Assembly: GCA_019348095.1 (NCBI GenBank)
Contig: JAHWKC010000022.1
Coordinates: 1-14,289 of the forward strand
Direction: 5' to 3'
Length of the DNA stretch: 14,289 bases
Source: Pseudomonadota bacterium
GTDB lineage: Bacteria > Pseudomonadota > Gammaproteobacteria > Xanthomonadales > Xanthomonadaceae
Positions within the stretch are counted from its first letter, which is position 1. Every line of letters begins with the position of its first letter. Shown here piece after piece: positions 10,019-14,289 of the stretch. Position numbers and translations under genes: made by a program. The notes below the pieces were generated by a model. It was not told where the DNA came from. It did not search any database and saw nothing but the letters and a program-made list of their open reading frames with translations.

Positions 10019-11230
10019 GTGAAAATACTGATCCTCGATGACGACCCGTTCGTGCTCAAGCTGCTTTCGATCCAGCTCAGGTCGCTGGGCCTTCGACGCC
10101 GCGGCTTTTTCGAACTGGTCCCCTGCGAGCGCGGCCACTTGGCCGTGGCGCTGCTCGAGGCGGGGCACGAGGATGTCGGCATGATCCTGTGCGACCTACA
10201 GATGCCCGAGATGGACGGGGTCGAGTTCGTCCGTCACCTGGTGCGGGTGGGTTACCAGGGCGGGGTGGTGCTGGTCAGCGGCGAGGACGAGCGCGTGCTG
10301 ATGAGCGCCCAGCGCGTGGCCAAGGCGCACGGGCTGAAAGTGCTCGGCGCACTGCAGAAGCCGGTGACGCCGGAGCACCTCAGGCAGGTACTCGACGAAG
10401 CACTGCTTGACAACCCGGCGGTGGCCTCTCGCCCCGATCAGACGGCCTACGAGCCGGACGAGCTGCGCCGCGCGATCGACGGCGGCGAGCTGGTCAACTA
10501 CTACCAGCCCAAGGTCGAGCTGGCCTCCGGTGAGGTCTGCGGCATGGAGGCGCTGGTCAGGTGGCGCCATCCGGTGGACGGGCTGGTCATGCCGGACCGG
10601 TTCATCGGGCTGGCCGAGGAATGCGGCCTCATCGAGGGCATCGCCCGGGTGGTGCTGCCCGCGGCGCTACGGCAGGGTCGGCAATGGCACGATGCCGGGC
10701 ACATGGTCGATGTGGCGGTCAACGTCTCGATGGGGACGCTGTGCTCGCTGGATTTCCCCGACTTCGTTGCCGAGCAGGCGCAACAGGTCGGCTTCCCGCT
10801 GGCCCAGCTGATGCTGGAGATCACCGAAAGCCAGCTGATGACCGATCCGCGGTCGCAGCTGGACATCCTGACCCGCCTGCGGCTGAAGCAGGTGCGCCTG
10901 TCGGTGGATGACTTCGGTACCGGCTACTCGTGCATGGCGCAACTGCGCGACCTGCCGTTCGACGAACTCAAGGTCGACCGGGGCTTCGTGCACCGCGCAG
11001 CGATCGATCCGTCGCTGCGCGCGATCCTGGAGGCCAGTCTCGGGCTGGCGCGGCAACTGGGCCTGAAGACCGTGGCCGAGGGCGTGGAGGACCAGGAGGA
11101 CTGGGACCTGTTGCGCACCACCGGTTGCGACCTGGCGCAGGGGTATCTGGTGTCCCGGCCGATGCCGGGCGCGGACGTCGCGGTGTGGATCAAGCGCTGG
11201 GAATCGCGCCGGGTCGAGCTCGTTACCTGA
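10019..11230 (+). CDS. REC-EAL response regulator, predicted c-di-GMP phosphodiesterase (RocR-like)
   Basis: This protein should hydrolyse c-di-GMP to pGpG when its receiver is activated. The GTG at 10019 is chosen because GGAG at 10009-10012 sits 6 nt upstream and the receiver begins at once (KILILDDD); an ATG at 9962 would add 19 residues with no good ribosome site. The product is 403 aa. The receiver (about 1-125) has D59 (CDLQMPEMDG) and K114. The EAL domain (about 147-400) keeps E177 (EAL), N235 (NVS), E267 (EITES), D297/D298 (DDFGTGYS), K318 and D320 (ELKVD), E354 (EGVE) and Q374 (QGY), so activity is expected. From memory, these residues are all spaced as in P. aeruginosa RocR, shifted by two. 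There is no DNA-binding domain, unlike VieA. It lies 91 bp after the hybrid kinase, its likely phosphodonor. Confidence 0.95.
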   Translation: MKILILDDDPFVLKLLSIQLRSLGLRRRGFFELVPCERGHLAVALLEAGHEDVGMILCDLQMPEMDGVEFVRHLVRVGYQGGVVLVSGEDERVLMSAQRVAKAHGLKVLGALQKPVTPEHLRQVLDEALLDNPAVASRPDQTAYEPDELRRAIDGGELVNYYQPKVELASGEVCGMEALVRWRHPVDGLVMPDRFIGLAEECGLIEGIARVVLPAALRQGRQWHDAGHMVDVAVNVSMGTLCSLDFPDFVAEQAQQVGFPLAQLMLEITESQLMTDPRSQLDILTRLRLKQVRLSVDDFGTGYSCMAQLRDLPFDELKVDRGFVHRAAIDPSLRAILEASLGLARQLGLKTVAEGVEDQEDWDLLRTTGCDLAQGYLVSRPMPGADVAVWIKRWESRRVELVT

Positions 11231-11306
11231 TTTCATCGACCGCGTCCGGTCCGCTTGCGCACCGGCGCGGTGCATCCAACGCTGCAGCATCCATCGAGCG
11301 CGACGC

Positions 11307-12473
11307 ATGAATGTCACTACCGCCTTTGACACCAGGATCCTGGTGGCGGCCACCAACGTCGAGGACGCCAAGATGGTGGCCGAGCTGCTGCGCGAGGATT
11401 TCGAGCAGGTCGGCACCGCCACCGACCCGGACCACGCGGTGCGCGACTTCGAGCGTTTCCGGCCGCAGGTGCTGGTGCTGGCGTTCAAGACGCTGGAGGA
11501 ATCGGAGCGGTTCTATCTCGGGCTGTACCGCCTGAGTGGACAGGTGCATGCCATTCCACACCGGACCCTGGTGCTGTGCCAACGCACCGATGCGTACCGC
11601 GCGTACGAGCTGTGCCGCAAGCAGCACTTCGATGACTACGTGGTGTTCTGGCCGGTCAATTATGACCCGCAGCGGGTCCGCATGGCCGCGCTGCTGGCGG
11701 CGCGCGCCGGCACCGTGGTCGGTAGCGACGGCCCCAGCCCGGTCGAATTTGCCGCGCAGGCGCGGCGCATCGCCGAGCTGGAAGTGCTGCTGCAGCGCAG
11801 CCTTGCGCGCGGCGACGAGCAGATCGCGCACTTCAGCGATTCGCTGCGGCAGGTCGAGAGCGACGTCGGCCAGGCGCTGGAGGGCTTCTCGTGCAAGGTG
11901 CTGGACGGCCGCCACGACGACCTGCTCGAGATCAAGAACCGCGAGGGCTTCCAGCGCGAGCTCACGCGGCTGCAGGAAGACGAGATGCGCGGCCCGTTCG
12001 CGACCGTGGATGCACTGCTGGAACCGGTGCGGCAATGGGTCGAGAGCTTCCGCCAGGAGCTCGCGCCGCAGCTGGACTCGGTGCGCGCACTGGCCGAACT
12101 TGCGGTCAGGGTCCGGCCGGTGGTGCTGATGGTCGATGACGACGAGTTCCAGCAGCGCCTGGTGCAGAGTCTGCTGGCCGAAGTCGCGGTGGACCTGGTG
12201 TTCGCCGACAGCGGCACCCAGGCAATGGCGCAACTGCGGACCCACCGCCCCGACCTGATCCTGATGGACTTCCAGTTGCCCGACATCAGCGGGGTCGAAG
12301 TCATGCGTCGGCTGAAGCTCGCCTCCGGCACCGCCGGCATCCCGGTGATCCTGATCACCGGCACCAGCACCCGGGAAGTCCTGCTGCAGAGCCACAAGGC
12401 CGGCGCGGTCGACTTCATGGTCAAGCCGTTTGACCGGAACCGGCTGATCGCCAGCATCAACAAGCACCTGTAG
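11307..12473 (+). CDS. Response regulator with N-terminal pseudo-receiver and C-terminal receiver
   Basis: A 388-aa cytoplasmic protein without an enzymatic or DNA-binding output domain. Residues about 8-132 look like a receiver fold (TRILVAATNVEDAKMVAELL) but the phosphoacceptor position holds A59 (VLVLAFKT), and the usual KP motif is replaced by WPVNYD at 115-120, so it should not be phosphorylated. The middle (about 150-262) is helical, Glu/Gln/Arg-rich and probably coiled. The C-terminal receiver (about 271-388) is intact: DDD at 277-279, D321 (ILMDFQLPDISG), T351 and K373 (MVKPF). The ribosome site before the ATG is weak. It begins 76 bp after the REC-EAL gene and is probably co-transcribed. 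It may compete for phosphate or bind the kinase, as VieB does in the VieSAB system; this parallel is from context, not homology. The stop codon lies inside a REP-like unit. Confidence 0.92.
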   Translation: MNVTTAFDTRILVAATNVEDAKMVAELLREDFEQVGTATDPDHAVRDFERFRPQVLVLAFKTLEESERFYLGLYRLSGQVHAIPHRTLVLCQRTDAYRAYELCRKQHFDDYVVFWPVNYDPQRVRMAALLAARAGTVVGSDGPSPVEFAAQARRIAELEVLLQRSLARGDEQIAHFSDSLRQVESDVGQALEGFSCKVLDGRHDDLLEIKNREGFQRELTRLQEDEMRGPFATVDALLEPVRQWVESFRQELAPQLDSVRALAELAVRVRPVVLMVDDDEFQQRLVQSLLAEVAVDLVFADSGTQAMAQLRTHRPDLILMDFQLPDISGVEVMRRLKLASGTAGIPVILITGTSTREVLLQSHKAGAVDFMVKPFDRNRLIASINKHL

Positions 12474-12624
12474 GAGCCGCATCAGCCGCGCACGCCGCCC
12501 TTGTAGGAGCGCCTTCAGCCGCGAGCTCATCGATGCGGCCTGCAAAATTCCGCGGTTGCAGGAGCGCACGAGTCGCGACGACGCGCCTGCGATGCGCAGC
12601 TTCGCGGCTGAAGCCGCTCCTACA
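12469..12624. repeat. Cluster of four REP-like palindromic units (BIME-like)
   Basis: Unit 1 (12469-12490) begins TGTAGGAGCCGCATCAGCCG. Unit 2 (12502-12524) begins TGTAGGAGCGCCTTCAGCCG. Unit 3 (about 12556-12579) is a diverged relative, TTGCAGGAGCGCACGAGTCG. Unit 4 (12602-12624) is inverted, and its reverse complement begins TGTAGGAGCGGCTTCAGCCG. Units 2 and 4 differ at one base in 23; unit 1 differs from unit 4 at three. Each unit can fold on GCGGCT/AGCCGC, and units 2 and 4 can pair with each other into a long hairpin. Such REP sequences are mobilised by RAYT transposases and are common in Xanthomonadaceae and Pseudomonas. No transposase gene is in the window. Their place right after the regulator operon suggests mRNA 3'-end protection or weak termination; there is no T-run. 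Confidence 0.85.
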
Positions 12625-12686
12625 AAGAGCGCTGAGCCGCCTTGAACCGGCCGATTGCATCTGGCCGACGACCAGATAACGAAAAC

Positions 12687-12716
12687 TTGACATTCGACAC
12701 AGTACCGGCCGTCGAA
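12687..12716 (+). promoter_or_regulatory. Candidate promoter for the riboswitch-DUF4402 transcript
   Basis: A perfect -35 match TTGACA lies at 12687-12692 in a locally AT-richer stretch. The -10 is poor: GTCGAA at 12711-12716 after an 18-bp spacer is the best I can place. Transcription from it would begin about 10 nt before the riboswitch aptamer, a sensible position, but the weak -10 keeps this tentative. Confidence 0.3.
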
Positions 12717-12734
12717 CACGTCGATGATGCGCCT

Positions 12735-12825
12735 GCACGATAAACGGCATACCGGTTTGAAAGAACGGGACGCAAAGCCACCGGCCTACAGGCGATTCGC
12801 CCATGGCAGCGGGGCTACCGAATGC
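12735..12825 (+). ncRNA. Cyclic di-GMP-I riboswitch (GEMM-I) aptamer
   Basis: The region carries the conserved GEMM-I blocks in order. There is a 5' strand CACGATAAACGGCATACC (12736-12753). A hairpin follows with a GAAA tetraloop at 12759-12762, flanked by CCG and CGG. Next come the hallmark GGGACGCAAAGCC (12767-12779), then ACCGGCCTAC as the likely tetraloop-receptor strand, a GGCG-ATT-CGCC tip at 12791-12801, and GGCAGCGGGGCTACCG (12805-12820). GGC at 12746-12748 can pair with GCC at 12777-12779, as in the Vibrio Vc2 aptamer. These blocks match the family closely and occur in the correct order and spacing. The aptamer lies about 108 nt upstream of the DUF4402 start at 12933, on the same strand. 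It should sense c-di-GMP and control that gene; ON or OFF sense cannot be read directly. Confidence 0.94.
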
Positions 12826-12932
12826 AACTCAGCGATTCCTCGACAGGCCGCACCGGCCTGCACCGATGAGCCCAGGTTGCCGTGCCTCGCTACGACGCGA
12901 GTACCACTTCGCAATTAACAGGGGCTATTCCC
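12826..12932 (+). promoter_or_regulatory. Riboswitch expression platform / 5' leader of the DUF4402 gene
   Basis: This leader links the aptamer to the coding start. It has a perfect 7-bp hairpin CAGGCCG-CAC-CGGCCTG at 12844-12860 and a 5-bp hairpin CTCGC-TACGAC-GCGAG at 12886-12901. Neither is followed by a T-run, so no intrinsic terminator is seen, which favours control of translation or Rho-dependent control. The ribosome site AGGGGC is at 12920-12925, 7 nt before the ATG. The string GGGGCTA at this site (12921-12927) also occurs in the aptamer (12811-12817), so aptamer strands could in principle pair with either. Confidence 0.5.
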
Positions 12933-13460
12933 ATGAGCATGAAAACCATTGTTGTCAGCGCGATCGCGCTGAGTGCTGCCGCGTTCGCCTCCACCAGCGT
13001 CGCGGCCGAGGCCACCGCCAGTGCCGGCGGTACCGTCATCAAGCCGATCGCCATCGCCAAGGCGGCCGACCTCGCTTTTGGTAAGTTCGCGCCGGGCGCC
13101 GGCGGCAGCGTGACGGTCAGCACCAGCGGTGCGCGCACCGCGACCGGCGTCATCCTCTCGACCGTCGGCAGCTCGCCTACCGCAGCCAAGTTCGACGTCA
13201 CCGGCGAGGCCGATGCCACCTACAGCATCGCGATCGCCCCGTCCGCCAACCTGGCGGATACCGCCACCACGCCGAACACGATGGCGCTGGCGACCTTCAG
13301 CGACCTGACCGCTGGCAACGCGGTCACCGGCAACGTCACCAGCGGCACCCTGACTGCCGGTGCGCAGTCGGTCTACGTCGGCGGCAAGCTGACCGTCGGT
13401 GCCACCCAGGCCGCCGGCACCTACAGCGGCAACGTCAAGGTCACCGTCGAGTACAACTGA
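12933..13460 (+). CDS. Secreted DUF4402 domain protein (putative major fimbria-like subunit)
   Basis: A 175-aa exported protein. The start at 12933 is chosen because AGGGGC at 12920-12925 is well spaced and the signal peptide follows at once; an ATG at 12882 would add 17 residues before it. Signal peptide about 1-25 (SMKTIVVSAIALSAAAFAS), likely cut after VAA. The mature part is rich in Ala, Gly, Thr, Ser and Val and has no Cys. It shows the DUF4402 pattern: an early LAFGKFAPGAGGSVTVS, a middle AKFDVTGEADATYSIAI, and a terminal GTYSGNVKVTVEYN beta-strand ending at the C-terminus. DUF4402 proteins are predicted beta-sandwich surface proteins, often beside chaperone or usher genes. The riboswitch leader and the strong terminator just after it fit a highly expressed, c-di-GMP-controlled structural subunit. 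That role is inferred. Confidence 0.88.
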   Translation: MSMKTIVVSAIALSAAAFASTSVAAEATASAGGTVIKPIAIAKAADLAFGKFAPGAGGSVTVSTSGARTATGVILSTVGSSPTAAKFDVTGEADATYSIAIAPSANLADTATTPNTMALATFSDLTAGNAVTGNVTSGTLTAGAQSVYVGGKLTVGATQAAGTYSGNVKVTVEYN

Positions 13461-13484
13461 GCGTTCCGCACGACAGCGAAAATG

Positions 13485-13504
13485 GCGCGGCATTGATGCC
13501 GCGC
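13485..13504 (+). other. Stem-loop downstream of the first DUF4402 gene
   Basis: GCGCGGCA and TGCCGCGC flank a TTGA loop, giving a perfect 8-bp stem 24 bases after the stop codon. No T-run follows. It probably protects the 3' end of the mRNA or works with the terminator hairpin just downstream. Confidence 0.6.
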
Positions 13505-13517
13505 GATCTGGCGGAGC

Positions 13518-13547
13518 AAGGCGGGCATGTCCCGCCTTGTTTCTTTA
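13518..13547 (+). terminator. Rho-independent terminator after the first DUF4402 gene
   Basis: AAGGCGGG (13518-13525) and CCCGCCTT (13531-13538) form an 8-bp GC-rich stem around a CATGT loop, followed by GTTTCTTT. This is a textbook intrinsic terminator. It would isolate the first DUF4402 transcript, or let only partial read-through reach the second DUF4402 gene and the chaperone-like gene. Confidence 0.88.
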
Positions 13548-13590
13548 GACTGGCGAGCAGTGAATCCCGGTTGCTGACGAGGTCGGTGTG

Positions 13591-14055
13591 ATGCATTCCG
13601 CGAATCCGCATCGTCTCCTGTTCGCACTGGCATGTGCTGCGGCTCTCGGGCCTGCGGCCGCCGCCGAGGTGGCCATCAGCAACGTCCAGCCATTGGCCTT
13701 CGGCAGCTTCACCGCCGGCCCCGGTTCTGTCACCGTGGGTGCCGATGGTGCCCGCGCAGCATCGGGCAACGTGGTCCTGCTCGGCACCGATCCAGGCCAG
13801 GCGGCGCAGTTCGTCGTCACCGGCGATGCCAACGCCAGCTTCGCCGTGACGCTGCCCGCAGACGGCTTGGTGACGCTCGGCAACGGCAGCCTGAACATGC
13901 CGGTGAATGCTTTTACCAGCAGCCCCGCTTCCACCGGTGTGTTGTCCGGTGGTGGCAGCCTGACCTTGAACGTAGGCGCCACGCTGGAAGTCGCCGCCGG
14001 TCAGTCCACTGGCGGCTACTCCGGCAGCTTCACGGTGGTCGTCAACTACAACTGA
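13591..14055 (+). CDS. Second secreted DUF4402 domain protein (putative minor subunit)
   Basis: A 154-aa exported paralogue of the protein encoded at 12933-13460. The ATG at 13591 is preferred because GAGG at 13579-13582 lies 8 nt upstream; the GTG just before it would add one residue. Signal peptide about 1-25, likely cut after AAA before EVAIS. Cys15 sits in ALAC, which is a poor lipobox, so a lipoprotein is unlikely. Matching stations with the paralogue are PLAFGSFTAGPGSVTV, AQFVVTGDANASFAVTL and the terminal GGYSGSFTVVVNYN. Sequence between these stations has diverged, so the copy is old. It lies behind the intrinsic terminator with no clear promoter in the 44-base gap, which suggests lower expression by read-through, as for minor pilins. 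The riboswitch may therefore reach it indirectly. Confidence 0.85.
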   Translation: MHSANPHRLLFALACAAALGPAAAAEVAISNVQPLAFGSFTAGPGSVTVGADGARAASGNVVLLGTDPGQAAQFVVTGDANASFAVTLPADGLVTLGNGSLNMPVNAFTSSPASTGVLSGGGSLTLNVGATLEVAAGQSTGGYSGSFTVVVNYN

Positions 14056-14123
14056 TTCACTACAGTTGATCACCCGGAGGCGCCTATGGTCTGGCCGTGC
14101 GCCCCACCAACAGGGAGACCCCC

Positions 14124-14289
14124 ATGCCGTCCCCGATGGACTACGAAACCACGACCGCAGCCAACGTTCAGGGCGCGGCCCTCATGACCCGCATCCGGCG
14201 GCGCTGGCCGGCGCTGGCGGTAGTGCTCGCGCTGCTGTCGCTGTTCGCCGTACCGGTATCAGCGCAATTGATGGTGCATCCGACCCGCA
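14124..14289 (+). CDS. 5' end of a secreted protein, probably a PapD-like periplasmic pilus chaperone (partial)
   Basis: The frame is open to the window end. ATG at 14124 has AGGGAG at 14112-14117, 6 nt upstream. ATG at 14184 is the alternative and starts directly at the signal peptide, but has a poorer ribosome site. From 14184 the protein has three Arg residues, a hydrophobic core (ALAVVLALLSLFAVPV) and an SAQ cleavage site, so it is exported. The mature part begins LMVHPTR, matching the first beta-strand of periplasmic fimbrial chaperones, where a PTR motif is common. Two DUF4402 genes just upstream support this, since such clusters usually continue with chaperone and usher genes. Only about ten mature residues are visible, so the family call rests mostly on this motif and the context. 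Confidence 0.6.
   Translation, partial: MPSPMDYETTTAANVQGAALMTRIRRRWPALAVVLALLSLFAVPVSAQLMVHPTR

Noticed and set aside
12457..12804. 115-codon minus-strand frame across the REP cluster and the riboswitch
   Set aside because: The stretch reading CRSGFSREAA is a translated REP unit, and the rest runs through a conserved RNA aptamer. It is not a believable protein.
12724..12918. 64-codon plus-strand frame through the riboswitch
   Set aside because: It covers the aptamer and its leader; base conservation there is explained by RNA structure, and no ribosome site or protein motif supports it.
14050..14067. Inverted repeat CAACTG/CAGTTG after the second DUF4402 stop
   Set aside because: Only 6 bp, low in GC, with an 8-base loop and no T-run, so it is not a convincing terminator.
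14086..14187. 33-codon frame with GGAGG 5 nt upstream, ending in ATGA overlap with the ATG at 14184
   Set aside because: The ribosome site and overlap are tempting for a leader peptide, but the product is Pro/Arg-rich and out of frame with the better-supported ATG at 14124. It could be revisited if relatives conserve it.

Overview
The window is GC-rich, densely packed accessory signalling DNA. It most resembles a gammaproteobacterium of the Xanthomonadaceae (Lysobacter, Luteimonas or Stenotrophomonas type). The reasons are GC-ending codons, long multidomain hybrid kinases, REP-like palindromes of the type TGTAGGAGCGGCTTCAGCCG, and DUF4402 surface proteins. The taxon is inferred from style and is not proven. 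All confident genes lie on the + strand.

Bases 1-9927 form a tight chemosensory-type operon. After what may be the last codons of an upstream gene (1-21) come a membrane chemoreceptor with two HAMP units (112-1821), a CheA kinase fused to a receiver (1833-4214), a CheB methylesterase (4211-5293) and a 1545-residue hybrid histidine kinase (5290-9927; REC, five PAS-like regions, HisKA, HATPase, degenerate REC, REC, Hpt). CheA/CheB and CheB/hybrid kinase each overlap by 4 bp, which implies translational coupling. No separate CheY, CheR or CheW is present in the window. The receivers are built into the larger proteins, as in alternative (Frz-like, non-flagellar) chemosensory systems.

Bases 10019-12473 hold two output proteins. 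The first is a REC-EAL c-di-GMP phosphodiesterase with all expected catalytic residues, spaced like Pseudomonas RocR. The second is a response regulator with an N-terminal pseudo-receiver and a normal C-terminal receiver. A hybrid kinase next to REC-EAL and a second receiver protein recalls the VieSAB and RocS/RocR arrangements.

Bases 12469-12932 are mostly non-coding. Four REP-like units begin at the stop codon of the last regulator. They are followed by a possible promoter and a clear cyclic-di-GMP-I (GEMM-I) riboswitch at about 12735-12825. The riboswitch leads directly into a secreted DUF4402 protein gene (12933-13460). That gene ends in a strong intrinsic terminator (13518-13547). A second DUF4402 paralogue follows (13591-14055), and then the 5' end of a secreted protein that looks like a periplasmic pilus chaperone (14124 to the window end).

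Read together, the window suggests one circuit: a receptor/CheA module and a hybrid phosphorelay control a c-di-GMP phosphodiesterase, and a c-di-GMP riboswitch controls a DUF4402 fimbria-like surface structure next door. The parts are seen in the sequence; the wiring between them is inference.
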